64,000 nt of DNA from Pseudomonas deceptionensis. GTDB lineage: Bacteria > Pseudomonadota > Gammaproteobacteria > Pseudomonadales > Pseudomonadaceae. Under the pieces are notes generated by a model. It was not told the origin of the DNA, searched no databases, and was given only the letters and a program-made list of their open reading frames with translations. The stretch covers positions 4,733,501 to 4,797,500 of the forward strand of contig NZ_FNUD01000002.1 in assembly GCF_900106095.1 (NCBI RefSeq), given 5' to 3'. The position numbers were made by a program, and so were the translations under genes. Positions 18,478-27,513 of the stretch are shown piece by piece. Position 1 is the first letter of the stretch; every line of letters begins with the position of its first letter.

Positions 18478-19479
18478 ATGACTCTACGAATCGCAATCAA
18501 TGGTTTTGGCCGGATCGGCCGTAACGTCCTGCGCGCACTGTATACCCAAGGCTACCGTCAGGACCTGCAGATCGTCGCCATCAACGATCTGGGTGACAGT
18601 TCGATCAATGCTCACCTGCTCAAGTACGACACGGTCCATGGCACGTTCGACGCCAATGTCGAGCATGATCAGGAGAGCCTGACCGTCAATGGCGACCGCA
18701 TCAGCGTCACGGCCATTCGCAACCCGGCTGAACTGCCGTGGGCGGCACTGAAAGTCGACGTGGTGTTTGAATGCACAGGTTTGTTCACTGACCGCAGCAA
18801 AGCTGAAGCGCATATTATCGCCGGCGCCCGCAAGGTCATTATCTCTGCACCGGGTAAAAATGCCGATGCTACTGTGGTCTATGGCGTTAACCACGACATT
18901 CTGCGCCAATCGCACCAGATTATTTCCAATGCCTCCTGCACCACCAACTGCCTGGCACCGGTGGCGCAGATCCTGCACCGCGAATTCGGCATTGCAAACG
19001 GCCTGATGACCACCATCCACGCCTACACCAATGACCAGAACCTGACCGACGTCTATCACTCGGACCCGTACCGTGCGCGTTCGGCCACCCAGAACATGAT
19101 CCCGAGCAAAACCGGCGCGGCCGAAGCGGTAGGTCTGGTATTGCCAGAGCTGGCTGGCAAACTGACCGGCATGGCCGTGCGGGTTCCGGTGATCAACGTG
19201 TCGCTGGTTGACCTGACCATCGAACTCAAGCGCGAAACCACCGCGGCTGAAGTCAACGCGTTGTTCAAGGAAGCCAGCCAGCATTCCAAGGTACTGGGTT
19301 ACAACACCCTGCCGCTGGTATCGAGCGACTTCAACCACAACCCGCTTTCGTCGATCTTCGACGCCAACCACACCAAAGTCAGCGGCAAGCTGTTGAAGGT
19401 GCTGGCGTGGTACGACAATGAGTGGGGCTTCTCCAACCGTATGCTCGATAACTGCCTGGCGCTGTGCAACGCGGAGTGA
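18478..19479 (+). CDS. gap: Glyceraldehyde-3-phosphate dehydrogenase, type I
   Basis: A 333-residue NAD-dependent glycolytic dehydrogenase. The start [21 protein letters not shown] at 18478 gives the complete Rossmann nucleotide motif; catalytic C154 is in [12 protein letters not shown], and the C-terminal [12 protein letters not shown] is intact. It diverges from edd across a spacer with two HexR operators and is followed by mgsA after 4 bases. This is the HexR-controlled gap-1 of Pseudomonas that acts below the Entner-Doudoroff steps. Confidence 0.97.
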   Translation: MTLRIAINGFGRIGRNVLRALYTQGYRQDLQIVAINDLGDSSINAHLLKYDTVHGTFDANVEHDQESLTVNGDRISVTAIRNPAELPWAALKVDVVFECTGLFTDRSKAEAHIIAGARKVIISAPGKNADATVVYGVNHDILRQSHQIISNASCTTNCLAPVAQILHREFGIANGLMTTIHAYTNDQNLTDVYHSDPYRARSATQNMIPSKTGAAEAVGLVLPELAGKLTGMAVRVPVINVSLVDLTIELKRETTAAEVNALFKEASQHSKVLGYNTLPLVSSDFNHNPLSSIFDANHTKVSGKLLKVLAWYDNEWGFSNRMLDNCLALCNAE

Positions 19480-19483
19480 CGCG

Positions 19484-19948
19484 ATGATCGGTATCAGCTT
19501 CACCACGGCCACCCTGGCGGCGCGCAAGCGCATCGCCCTGGTGGCCCATGATCACTGCAAGGGTTTCTTGCTGGACTGGGCCGAGCGCCACAAAGCGCAA
19601 CTCAGCCAGCACGACCTGTGCGCTACCGGTACCACCGGCCTGATGCTGAGCAAACGCCTGGGCCTGCCGATCGAAAGCATGATCAGCGGCCCTCTGGGCG
19701 GCGATCAGCAGGTGGGCGCACGGATTGCCGAGCAACGGGTCGACATGCTGGTGTTCTTCTGGGACCCGTTCGAGCCCCAGCCCCACGACCCGGACATCAA
19801 GGCCCTGCTGCGGGTCGCCGCGGTATGGAACATTCCGGTGGCGTGCAATGAGTGCAGCGCCGACTACATGCTCACCAGCCCGCTGATGAGCCAGCCCCAT
19901 GAACACCGCATCCCGGATTACAGTGCGTATTTGAAGGGCCGAGTTTAG
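19484..19948 (+). CDS. mgsA: Methylglyoxal synthase
   Basis: A 154-residue lyase that removes phosphate from dihydroxyacetone phosphate to give methylglyoxal, a bypass used when phosphorylated sugars pile up. Motifs LVAHDHCK, TGTTG, SGPLGGDQQ and DPFEPQPHDPDIKALLRVA (catalytic Asp region) are all present. The GGAG box overlaps the gap stop, and the genes are 4 bases apart, so mgsA is probably co-transcribed with gap. Confidence 0.95.
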   Translation: MIGISFTTATLAARKRIALVAHDHCKGFLLDWAERHKAQLSQHDLCATGTTGLMLSKRLGLPIESMISGPLGGDQQVGARIAEQRVDMLVFFWDPFEPQPHDPDIKALLRVAAVWNIPVACNECSADYMLTSPLMSQPHEHRIPDYSAYLKGRV

Positions 19949-19955
19949 GTTTTTG

Positions 19956-20022
19956 GTGGGAGCAAGCCTGCTCGCGAAAACGCGCTATCGTCTACAACCT
20001 TCGCGAGCAGGCTCGCTCCTAC
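19956..20022. repeat. Pseudomonas REP pair, family A
   Basis: Two inverted copies of the palindromic unit GTGGGAGCnAGCCTGCTCGCGA are separated by a short variable loop. It sits after mgsA. The same unit recurs near 31.4, 34.5 and 42.1 kb. No transposase for these elements is present in the window. Confidence 0.85.
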
Positions 20023-20069
20023 CAGAACGATTTCACGCCATTTCAAAACAGCGCTTGACCAACAGCACA

Positions 20070-20088
20070 GATGATAAGCATTATCATT
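20070..20088. promoter_or_regulatory. Fur box ahead of the heme-uptake sigma factor gene
   Basis: The core ATGATAA-GCA-TTATCAT at 20071-20087 is a perfect inverted repeat resembling the Fur consensus. It overlaps the likely promoter (TTGACC near 20056) and ends 26 bases before the sigma factor start. Repression by iron-loaded Fur is expected. Confidence 0.8.
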
Positions 20089-20113
20089 CGCTCAAAATCG
20101 GTCGGGTAGCACT

Positions 20114-20632
20114 GTGAGTCAGTCCCACTTCAATCAAGTCTTCCTTACCCAGCGTGTCACCTTGCTGCGCACCCTGGAGCGGATGGTCAATAACCACAGC
20201 ACCGCTGAAGACCTGCTGCAAGAGACCTACCTGCGCGTGACGCGCGCCTTGAGCGAGCGTTCCGTCGAACACCTCGAACCCTTTGTCTTCCAGACCGCAC
20301 GCAACCTGGCGCTTGACCACCTGCGTTCCCGGCGCATCCAGTCACGCACCGTGGTCGAAGATGTGCCGCTGGAAGTCATCGAAGGTGTCGCCTCCACACT
20401 CAGTACCCCCGAAGAAGCCCATCAAGCCGCGCAATTACTGGAGCGTTTGAGTGTGAGCCTGAGCCAGTTAAGCGCACGTCAGCAGCGGATTTTCATCCTC
20501 AGCCGCCTGCACGGCTGCAGTTATCAAGAGATCGCCCAAGAGCTGGACGTCTCATTGAGCACGGTTCAAAAGGAACTCAAATTGATCATGGCAATTTGCA
20601 TCGGGGTAGCCGACAGGCTGAATCGGCCTTAA
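20114..20632 (+). CDS. FecI-type ECF sigma factor
   Basis: A 172-residue iron-starvation sigma factor. It starts with GTG at 20114; region 2 (AEDLLQETYLRVTRAL ... FVFQTARNLALDHLRSRR) and region 4 (LSARQQRIFILSRLHGCSYQEIAQELDVSLSTVQKEL) are clear. It is followed by a FecR-type regulator, a TonB receptor with a signalling domain and a heme oxygenase, so it should direct transcription of the receptor when heme binds outside. It resembles the HasI/HxuI systems; which of these names fits cannot be settled here. Confidence 0.9.
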   Translation: MSQSHFNQVFLTQRVTLLRTLERMVNNHSTAEDLLQETYLRVTRALSERSVEHLEPFVFQTARNLALDHLRSRRIQSRTVVEDVPLEVIEGVASTLSTPEEAHQAAQLLERLSVSLSQLSARQQRIFILSRLHGCSYQEIAQELDVSLSTVQKELKLIMAICIGVADRLNRP

Positions 20633-20683
20633 CCTTCACCGTCGACGCCTGCAAAAATGCCCTGAGACTGCCAAGGATCACCC

Positions 20684-21637
20684 GTGCCGGACACTCACAA
20701 CTCTGCTCAAGACGTGCTGCAAGACAGCGCCATGGATCAGGCACTGGACTGGCTGATTACCCTTGAGTGCGCGAACGAAGAGCAAAAGTCCGACTTCAAT
20801 GACTGGCTCAATGCCGACCCTGCACACGCCCACGCCTTTGCCAGGGCCAACGCGGTCTGGAACGGCGAACCGGTACTGGCCGCCGCCCAAACCCTGCAGA
20901 CCCGCCGCACGCCCGGTCTGTTGCGGCGCATCGGCCGCCACTGGAAACATCTGGCAACCGCAGCAGTGGTGATTATCAGTGTTGGCAGCTACAGCAACGT
21001 GCCGTTACGCCTGCAAGCCGATCACCTGACCGTGGTCGGCGAGCGCCAGCACCTGCAGCTCGAAGACGGCTCCAAAGTGCTGCTCAACACCAATTCGGCG
21101 TTCTCCAGCAAAGTGGTCGACGCCCAGAGCAGCGCTCGCCTGTACCAGGGTGAAGCGTATTTTGAGGTCCCGGCCAATCTGGAATTCCCGCTGGTGCTCG
21201 ATGCCGGGCCCGTGCGCGTAAGTGTGCGCGACACCGACTTCGCCGTGAGTTACCTCAATGGCGAAGCCCAGGTACGGGTGCAGCGCGGCGATGTGGACTT
21301 GCGGGTGAGCAGTGCCGGTACGCAAATGCGCCTGTCGGCCGGCAGCAGCGTCAGCATTGGCCCCAACGGCTTCAGCAAGACCGTCAGGCTCAACCCCCAG
21401 ACCGACCTGGCCTGGGTTCAAGGGCGCCTGGTGTTTGAGAACTGCCCCATGGGCAAAGTCCTGGATGAAGTGCGACGCTATTACCCCGGATGGATCGTCA
21501 GCAACAACGACGAACTGGCCAACATTGCAGTGACCGGAAATTACCGGCTCGATCAACCGCTGGACATCCTGCGCTCACTCGCACACATCACCTCGAGCAA
21601 CATCTCGGAATTCCCCGCGTTGGTCATTCTCAATTAG
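20684..21637 (+). CDS. FecR-type anti-sigma/transmembrane sensor
   Basis: A 317-residue inner-membrane regulator. The GTG start at 20684 has an AAGGA box. The N-terminal cytoplasmic domain (about 1-85, with ALDWLITLECANEEQKSDFNDWLNADPAHAHAFARA) binds the sigma factor, one helix spans the membrane (HLATAAVVIISVGSY, about 88-105), and the periplasmic FecR domain (GERQHLQLEDGSKVLLNTNSAF onward) ends in a secretin/TonB short N-terminal-like region that contacts the receptor. It lies 51 bases after the sigma factor gene. Confidence 0.9.
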   Translation: MPDTHNSAQDVLQDSAMDQALDWLITLECANEEQKSDFNDWLNADPAHAHAFARANAVWNGEPVLAAAQTLQTRRTPGLLRRIGRHWKHLATAAVVIISVGSYSNVPLRLQADHLTVVGERQHLQLEDGSKVLLNTNSAFSSKVVDAQSSARLYQGEAYFEVPANLEFPLVLDAGPVRVSVRDTDFAVSYLNGEAQVRVQRGDVDLRVSSAGTQMRLSAGSSVSIGPNGFSKTVRLNPQTDLAWVQGRLVFENCPMGKVLDEVRRYYPGWIVSNNDELANIAVTGNYRLDQPLDILRSLAHITSSNISEFPALVILN

Positions 21638-21755
21638 TTGTAACTTTTTTTACTCGATAGCCTCAGGTCGTTCGTCTCGTTGTAGTCAATGCAACTGATT
21701 CGCATTTTGAATCAGCTTCGCAACTATAAGATTCGTTCACCACGGAGCGCTATCA

Positions 21756-24353
21756 ATGCCCACTCGTTTCAACAGCCGGTCCTCATCCAACGTCCGCACG
21801 GGCGGTTTGCAACAGTGCACGTTGTCGCTGTTGACCGCGGCCATGCTCCTGGCCGGTGTACAGGCGACTCCCGTCATGGCCGCGACCGATGGGCAACCGG
21901 CCACCCGCTCCGTGGGCAATTACAAGTTTGCGATTTCCCAGCAACCGTTGGCGTCTGCCCTGAACGACTTTAGCGCCGTGACCGGCTGGCAGATCGGCAT
22001 GCCGGCCGAGCTGGCTCAGGATGTTGCCTCCCCCGGTGTACGCGGTTCGCTCTCCCCGGAAAAAGCCCTGGACCGTTTGCTGATCGGCACCAACCTGAGC
22101 TACCGCAAACTGGGCACTAACAATATCGTGCTGGAAAAACGCAGTGGCACCAGCGGTACCCTGGCCCTGCAACAAGTGACCATCAGCGCCACCCGCCAGG
22201 AACAGGATGTGAACTCGGTGCCCAGCACCGTCACCGTCCATGACCGCCAGGATATGGACCGCGATAACGTCAATACCATCAAGGACCTGGTGCGCTATGA
22301 GCCGGGTGTCTCGGTAGGCGGCGCCGGCCAGCGTGGCGGCATCAGCAACTACAACATCCGCGGCATCGACGGCGACCGGATCCTGACTCAGGTCGACGGC
22401 GTTGAAATCCCCAACTCGTTCTTCAACGGCCCTTACGCCAAGACCCAGCGCAACTACGTCGACCCGGAAATCATCAAGCGCGTCGAGATTCTGCGTGGCC
22501 CGGCGTCGGTGCTGTACGGCAGCAACGCCATCGGCGGCGCCGTCAGCTACTTCACCCTGGACCCGGATGACATCATCAAGCCGGGCCAGGATGTCGGTGC
22601 CCGCCTCAAGGCTGGCTACAGCTCGGCCGATCGCAGCTGGCTCAAATCCGGCACCGTGGCCGGACGCTCCGGCGAATTCGACGGTTTGCTGCACCTGAGC
22701 CAGCGCGACGGGCACGAAACCGAATCCTATGGGGATCACGGCGGCACCGGCCTGTCCCGTACAGCGGCCAACCCTGAAGACGCAAAAACTACCAACGTAC
22801 TGGCCAAGGCAGGCTGGAACTACAACGACGACGACCGTCTGGCCCTCACCTACGAGAAATACAAGGATCGCCTCGACATCAATGAAAAAAGCGCTGTCGG
22901 TGGCCCGTTCGACAAGGGCCAGCCGATGGGCATGTACCGTTCCCGCAGCGGCAAGGACACCATCAGCCGCGAGCGTTTCGGCCTTGAAAACACCATGGTT
23001 CTGGACAGCGCAGTGGCTGACCACTTCAAGTGGAGCCTCAACTATCAGGTCGCCAAGACCGACCAGAACACCCTGGAAAACTACTTCCCGTTCATCCGTA
23101 ATGTGATGCGTACGCGCAACACCCTGTACGAAGAAAAAATGTGGGTACTGGACGCCCAGGCGGACAAAGCCTTCAATATTGCAGACACCGATCACTTGCT
23201 GACCTACGGCGCCACCGTCAAGCACCAAAAAGTCACCGGTTCGCGCAGCGGCTCGGGCATTTGCCTGGCTGTGGGCTTAAATTGCCCGGCCGTCGGTGCC
23301 GACAGCACGAAAGACTATCTGGTCAAGTCCAGCGACTTCCCCGATCCGACCATCAACACCTACAGCCTGTTCGCCCAGGATCAAATCAGCTGGAACGACT
23401 GGACCTTCATGCCCGGCCTGCGCTACGACTACACCAAGCTCACGCCGCACCTGACTCAAGAGTTCCTGAACACCGTCAACCCGACGAACGCGGACCCGGT
23501 CAGTGACAAGGAAAAGGTCTGGCACCGCCTGTCGCCCAAGCTGGGCGTGACCTATGCGTTCAACGACAACTACACCTGGTACGGCCAGTACGCGGAAGGC
23601 TTCCGTACACCGACCGCCAAATCGCTGTATGGCCGCTTTGAAAACCTTCAGGCGGGCTACACGGTAGAGCCGAACCCGAATCTGGAGCCGGAAAAAAGCA
23701 AAAGCTACGAGACAGGCTTGCGCGGCAACTTTGAGGCCGGTTCATTTGACGTCGCCGTTTTTTATAACAAATACCGCGACTTCATCAACGAAGACGCCAT
23801 CACACCCGGCTACAACGATCTCAAGTTCCAGGCCAACAATATCAAGCACGCCACCATCAAGGGGGCCGAGGTCAAGGGTCGCTTGAACCTCGATGCTTTC
23901 GGCGCTCCACAGGGCCTCTACACACGTGGTTCGGTGGCCTATGCCCACGGTCGCAACGACGACACTGGCCAGCCAATCAACAGCGTCAACCCGCTGACCG
24001 CCGTCATGGGCCTGGGCTACGAGCAGCAAAACTACGGTGCTCTGGTGAGCTGGACGCTGGTCAAGCGCAAAGATCAGGTGGACGACAGCTCGTTCTTCTC
24101 CCCGGACGGCACCAGCACTCAATTCAAGTCGCCGGGCTACGGCGTAGTCGACCTCAGCGGCTTTTATAAAGTCACCAAGGACGTCACCGTCAACGCCGGC
24201 CTGTACAACCTGACCGACAAGAAATACTGGAACTGGGATGACGTACGCGGCTACGACAGCGTAGGTGAAGCCGGTGTTATCAACCCGGCCAACATGGATC
24301 GCCTGACCGCGCCAGGCCGCAACTTCGCGATCAATCTGGTCTGGGATATCTGA
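21756..24353 (+). CDS. TonB-dependent heme/hemoglobin receptor with STN signalling domain
   Basis: An 865-residue outer-membrane receptor. Parts in order: a signal peptide of about 43 residues; an STN signalling domain (YKFAISQQPLASALNDFSAVTGWQI to LSYRKL, about 50-125); a plug domain with VEILRGPASVLYGSNAIGGAVSYF; then the 22-strand barrel. The motifs GFRTPTAKSLYGRF and EPNPNLEPEKSKSYE match the FRAP and NPNL boxes of heme receptors. ATG at 21756 has a GGAG box. The STN domain and the preceding sigma/FecR pair make it a cell-surface signalling transducer. The heme oxygenase next door supports heme as substrate. Confidence 0.93.
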   Translation: MPTRFNSRSSSNVRTGGLQQCTLSLLTAAMLLAGVQATPVMAATDGQPATRSVGNYKFAISQQPLASALNDFSAVTGWQIGMPAELAQDVASPGVRGSLSPEKALDRLLIGTNLSYRKLGTNNIVLEKRSGTSGTLALQQVTISATRQEQDVNSVPSTVTVHDRQDMDRDNVNTIKDLVRYEPGVSVGGAGQRGGISNYNIRGIDGDRILTQVDGVEIPNSFFNGPYAKTQRNYVDPEIIKRVEILRGPASVLYGSNAIGGAVSYFTLDPDDIIKPGQDVGARLKAGYSSADRSWLKSGTVAGRSGEFDGLLHLSQRDGHETESYGDHGGTGLSRTAANPEDAKTTNVLAKAGWNYNDDDRLALTYEKYKDRLDINEKSAVGGPFDKGQPMGMYRSRSGKDTISRERFGLENTMVLDSAVADHFKWSLNYQVAKTDQNTLENYFPFIRNVMRTRNTLYEEKMWVLDAQADKAFNIADTDHLLTYGATVKHQKVTGSRSGSGICLAVGLNCPAVGADSTKDYLVKSSDFPDPTINTYSLFAQDQISWNDWTFMPGLRYDYTKLTPHLTQEFLNTVNPTNADPVSDKEKVWHRLSPKLGVTYAFNDNYTWYGQYAEGFRTPTAKSLYGRFENLQAGYTVEPNPNLEPEKSKSYETGLRGNFEAGSFDVAVFYNKYRDFINEDAITPGYNDLKFQANNIKHATIKGAEVKGRLNLDAFGAPQGLYTRGSVAYAHGRNDDTGQPINSVNPLTAVMGLGYEQQNYGALVSWTLVKRKDQVDDSSFFSPDGTSTQFKSPGYGVVDLSGFYKVTKDVTVNAGLYNLTDKKYWNWDDVRGYDSVGEAGVINPANMDRLTAPGRNFAINLVWDI

Positions 24354-24363
24354 TCAAAAGGCC

Positions 24364-24402
24364 CACTGCGCAGTCCTTTCAAGCTGCGCAGTGAGGATTT
24401 TT
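24364..24402 (+). terminator. Terminator after the heme receptor gene
   Basis: CACTGCGCAG (24364-24373) and CTGCGCAGTG (24384-24393) form a perfect 10-bp stem, followed by AGGATTTTTT. It may lower readthrough into the heme oxygenase gene, which begins 64 bases further on. Confidence 0.72.
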
Positions 24403-24465
24403 TACTGTGATCCGTCTTCCTGATCGTCTAGTTACAAAGCGCATCTCATTCTCAAGGACATTTGC

Positions 24466-25074
24466 ATGACCACTCCAGATTCCGCACCGCGCCCCTCCGA
24501 GCGTTCCAAGCGTCTGACCTTGGCCACCCGCCAGACTCACGACACCCTTGGCGAAAAAGTCATGGGCCGCGACCCCTTTGGCAGCCTCGACAACTACACC
24601 CATTTCGCAACCGCTCAGTACCTGTTCCTGACTGAGCTGGCAGCGCTGCACACTGACCCGCGCCTGACCCGGCACATCCCCAACCTGCCTGAGCGCTGCC
24701 GCGCAGAGCAGATCAAGGCTGACCTGATCGACCTGGGCGTAGCACTGCCAGCACCGGTAGCCGGCGCGGTACAAGCCCCGAGCAAAGCCCAGGCGCTGGG
24801 TTGGGTGTTTGTGTCCGAAGGCTCGAAACTGGGCGCAGGGGTACTGATCAAGCAAGCCCGTTTGCTGGGCCTGAGCGAGACCCACGGTGCCCGTCACATG
24901 GGTGAACCTGCCGAAGGCCGTGGCCGTAACTGGAAGAGCTTTATCGAGATGCTCGACAGCGTCGAGCTCACTCCCGAAGAAGATGCAGAACTGGAGCAAG
25001 CCGCTAACGATGCTTTCAGCCGCTTTACTTACCTGCTGGAACAGACCTACGTGAAACAGCCAGAACTGGCTTAA
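24466..25074 (+). CDS. hemO: Heme oxygenase (HemO/PigA family)
   Basis: A 202-residue bacterial heme oxygenase that opens imported heme to biliverdin, iron and CO in the cytoplasm. It matches the P. aeruginosa PigA/HemO pattern: SKRLTLATRQTHDTL with proximal H25, NYTHFATAQYLF, and ALGWVFVSEGSKLGAGVLIKQA. AAGGA box before ATG at 24466. Which biliverdin isomer it makes cannot be judged by eye. It completes the uptake-plus-degradation set begun by the Fur-controlled sigma gene. Confidence 0.92.
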   Translation: MTTPDSAPRPSERSKRLTLATRQTHDTLGEKVMGRDPFGSLDNYTHFATAQYLFLTELAALHTDPRLTRHIPNLPERCRAEQIKADLIDLGVALPAPVAGAVQAPSKAQALGWVFVSEGSKLGAGVLIKQARLLGLSETHGARHMGEPAEGRGRNWKSFIEMLDSVELTPEEDAELEQAANDAFSRFTYLLEQTYVKQPELA

Positions 25075-25081
25075 GCTTGTT

Positions 25082-25115
25082 GCCCGGCCAGTACTCGCTG
25101 GCCGGGCGTCCTTTA
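25082..25115 (+). terminator. Hairpin after hemO
   Basis: GCCCGGCCAG (25082-25091) and CTGGCCGGGC (25098-25107) make a perfect 10-bp GC stem with a 6-base loop, followed by a short T-rich stretch. Likely the end of the hemO transcript. Confidence 0.68.
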
Positions 25116-25543
25116 TGCGTCTAGAGCTTATGACCCGCCAAACCCGATCTTCGTCGAAAATCGCTCGCATCCTGTTCGGCCTGCTGGCCTACGTGAGCCT
25201 TGGCATTGGCCTGATCGCCATCGTGATCCCCGGCCTGCCGACTACCGAATTCATTTTGCTCGCCGCTTGGGCCGCGACCAAAAGCTCCCCGCGCCTGAGT
25301 GCCTGGCTCGAAAATCACCGTTTGTTTGGCCCGATCCTGACTAACTGGCGCAACGGCAAGATCATCCAGCGCAAGGCCAAGGTCAGCGCCACCATCAGCA
25401 TGCTGCTGTGCGCAGGGTTGATGCTGTATGTACTGGAGCACCAATGGCCGGTCTTCCTCGCCATTGCCGGCATGAGCATGGGCAACCTGTGGATCTGGTC
25501 GAGGCCGGAGCGCTTGCCAGTCGCCGTTGCGAAACACCTGTAG
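25115..25543 (+). CDS. DUF454 (YbaN-like) inner-membrane protein
   Basis: A 142-residue membrane protein (or 137 if it starts at 25130, MTRQTRSS). DUF454 hallmarks are the first helix GLLAYVSLGIGLIAIVIPGLPTTEFILLAAWAATKSSPRLSAWLENHRLFGP, then two further helices. Function is unknown in the family; it is often found beside heme or iron genes. The start region overlaps the hemO terminator and has no strong ribosome site. Its stop codon TAG is the TAG inside the first arm of the following palindromic repeat. Confidence 0.82.
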   Translation: MRLELMTRQTRSSSKIARILFGLLAYVSLGIGLIAIVIPGLPTTEFILLAAWAATKSSPRLSAWLENHRLFGPILTNWRNGKIIQRKAKVSATISMLLCAGLMLYVLEHQWPVFLAIAGMSMGNLWIWSRPERLPVAVAKHL

Positions 25544-25637
25544 CCGCTGTCGCAGGCTGCGATAAGGGCCGCAGGACCTTCGTTTGAGACAAAGCGCGAC
25601 CGCTGCGCGCTCGATCGCAGCCTTCGGCAGCGGCTAC
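25540..25637. repeat. Pseudomonas REP pair, family B, supplying two stop codons
   Basis: Inverted arms beginning GTAGCCGCTG and ending CAGCGGCTAC surround a variable centre. The TAG in the left arm ends the DUF454 gene, and the complementary TAG in the right arm ends the arcD paralogue on the minus strand. Other copies are near 32.8 and 38.2 kb. Confidence 0.85.
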
Positions 25638-27061
25638 AACGTTATGAAACCGCTATACAGCGCATACGCAGCCCCCAGTGCCGCCATCAGCACCGCCGCA
25701 AAAATCACCTTTTCCCACGGTTTGAACAGCACTTGCCCCTGCTCGCGCTTGGCCTTGGCAAATAAAAACACCCCGGGCGCATACAGCAATGCCGACAGTA
25801 ACAAGTACTTGGGCCCTGCCGCATACAGCAGCCAGATGGCGTAGATCAGCGCAACGGCACCGACCACCAGATCCTTGATTCGCCGACGACTCGCCTGCGT
25901 GTAGGTCTCCCCTCTCACGCACAGCAACACCGCATAGGCTGCCGACCACAGGTAAGGCACCAGGATCATCGACGAGGCAAGGTAAATCAGGCTGGTATAG
26001 GTGCCGGACGACACCAGGGTGATGATCAGAAAAATCTGAATCATCGTGTTGGTCAGCCACAGGGCATTGACCGGTACATGGTTGGCATTTTCCTTTTTCA
26101 GGAACGCCGGCATGGTGTTGTCCCGGGCCGTGGCATACAGGATCTCGGCGCACAGCAGCGCCCACGACAACAACGCCCCCAGCAGCGAAATCGCCAGCCC
26201 GATACTGATCAGAATCGCGCCCCACTCCCCCACCACATGCTTGAGCACACCGGCCATCGACGGGTTTTGCAGCTTCGCCAGTTCCGGCTGGCTCATGATC
26301 CCCAGCGACAGCACGTTCACCAGCACCAGCAAGGCCAGCACCCCGAGAAAACCGATGACCGTGGCCTTGCCCACATCCGAGCGTTTTTCCGCGCGGCCCG
26401 AGTAGACACTCGCACCCTCGATGCCGATAAACACAAACACCGTGACCAGCATCATGTTGCGCACCTGGTCCATCACACTGCCCAGGCTCGGCGTTTCTGT
26501 GCCCCAGAAATCACGGGTGAAAATATCCGCCTTGAACGCCACGGCTGCCAGCACGATAAACATGACAATCGGCACGATTTTGGCGATCGTGGTCAGCTGG
26601 TTGATGAACGCGGCTTCTTTAATCCCGCGCAGCACAAGAAAGTGCACCCCCCACAGCAACAGCGACGCACAACCGATGGCCATCGGCGTGTTGCCCTGAC
26701 CAAACACCGGAAAAAAATACCCCAGGGTGCTGAACAGCAACACGAAGTAGCCGACGTTCCCCATCCAGGCGCTGATCCAGTACCCCCAGGCAGACGAGAA
26801 ACCCATGTAGTCGCCGAACCCCGCCTTGGCGTAGGCATACACTCCGGAATCGAGTTCAGGCTTTCGATTGGCCAGGGTCTGGAACACAAAAGCCAGCGCC
26901 AGCATCCCCACCGCCGTAACTGCCCAACCGATCAGCACGGCGCCGCCCGCGGCATGCTCGGCGATATTTTGCGGCAGCGAAAAAATACCGCCGCCAATCA
27001 TTGAGCCCACCACCAACGCGATCAGGGCATTTAGCCGAAGCTTCTGTGTCTGTTGCGACAT
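25634..27061 (-). CDS. Arginine/ornithine antiporter-like APC transporter (ArcD paralogue)
   Basis: A 475-residue inner-membrane amino acid antiporter with about 13 hydrophobic segments. It is very similar along its whole length to the ArcD encoded divergently 450 bases away, sharing LVVGSMIGGGIFSLPQN, FQTLANRKP, GVYAYAKAGFGDYMGFSSAWGYWISAW and FLKKENANHVPVNALWLTN. The ATG at 27061 has an AGAGG box at good spacing; a GTG two codons earlier is too close to it. Probably arginine/ornithine or a related basic amino acid exchange, but its regulation seems separate from the arc operon. Confidence 0.88.
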   Translation of the reverse strand: MSQQTQKLRLNALIALVVGSMIGGGIFSLPQNIAEHAAGGAVLIGWAVTAVGMLALAFVFQTLANRKPELDSGVYAYAKAGFGDYMGFSSAWGYWISAWMGNVGYFVLLFSTLGYFFPVFGQGNTPMAIGCASLLLWGVHFLVLRGIKEAAFINQLTTIAKIVPIVMFIVLAAVAFKADIFTRDFWGTETPSLGSVMDQVRNMMLVTVFVFIGIEGASVYSGRAEKRSDVGKATVIGFLGVLALLVLVNVLSLGIMSQPELAKLQNPSMAGVLKHVVGEWGAILISIGLAISLLGALLSWALLCAEILYATARDNTMPAFLKKENANHVPVNALWLTNTMIQIFLIITLVSSGTYTSLIYLASSMILVPYLWSAAYAVLLCVRGETYTQASRRRIKDLVVGAVALIYAIWLLYAAGPKYLLLSALLYAPGVFLFAKAKREQGQVLFKPWEKVIFAAVLMAALGAAYALYSGFITL

Positions 27062-27513
27062 CGCCACCTCTTGCAGCTGTTAATTGAATACCCATGACCG
27101 ACAGGCTAGCGCCACTCACCGACTAAATATATGCAGGGGCCATACGTTTAATAGGGTCGCGCAATAAGCTTACCTTTCTTCATAACTATTATTTCTATTG
27201 AAACCCAAAAATAAGTTCATATGTAGATGACGATTTAATTTCATCGACCGTTTCATGAAACATGACGATGACATTTGCAAATCTGAAAATACTGTCTAGG
27301 TTCAATCTCCACGACACCGTGGTTAATAACGTATTCAACCCTGAAAACATCTCTGGAGTAAGGCTTTCAGGAGGCGTCAAAAAAATACGTGATCGCGACC
27401 TTCCCCGCTGTAAATACAATGGAATGTAGTAATGCCCTGATCTATGTCAACTGGCTGAAATACCAATGGATTTACTTTGAAGCCTCACTTCTCCTAGATT
27501 GGAGTCACTACAA
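27062..27513. promoter_or_regulatory. Divergent arcD/arcD promoter region
   Basis: This A+T-rich 452-base gap contains no convincing gene. An ANR/FNR-like site CTGATctatGTCAA lies at 27437-27450, 64-77 bases before the arcD start, where it could activate the arc operon without oxygen as ANR does in P. aeruginosa. The half next to the minus-strand arcD paralogue shows no clear site. Confidence 0.62.

Noticed and set aside
21783..23228. Minus-strand frame opposite the heme receptor
   Set aside because: The receptor has complete STN, plug and barrel features; the antisense frame is a shadow.
25540..25637. CRISPR-like or mobile element reading of the palindromic repeats
   Set aside because: The repeats are isolated inverted pairs with variable centres, not regularly spaced arrays, and match the REP pattern seen seven times in the window.
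27195..27419. 74-codon minus-strand frame between the two arcD genes
   Set aside because: No ribosome site and no recognisable sequence; it lies in promoter DNA.
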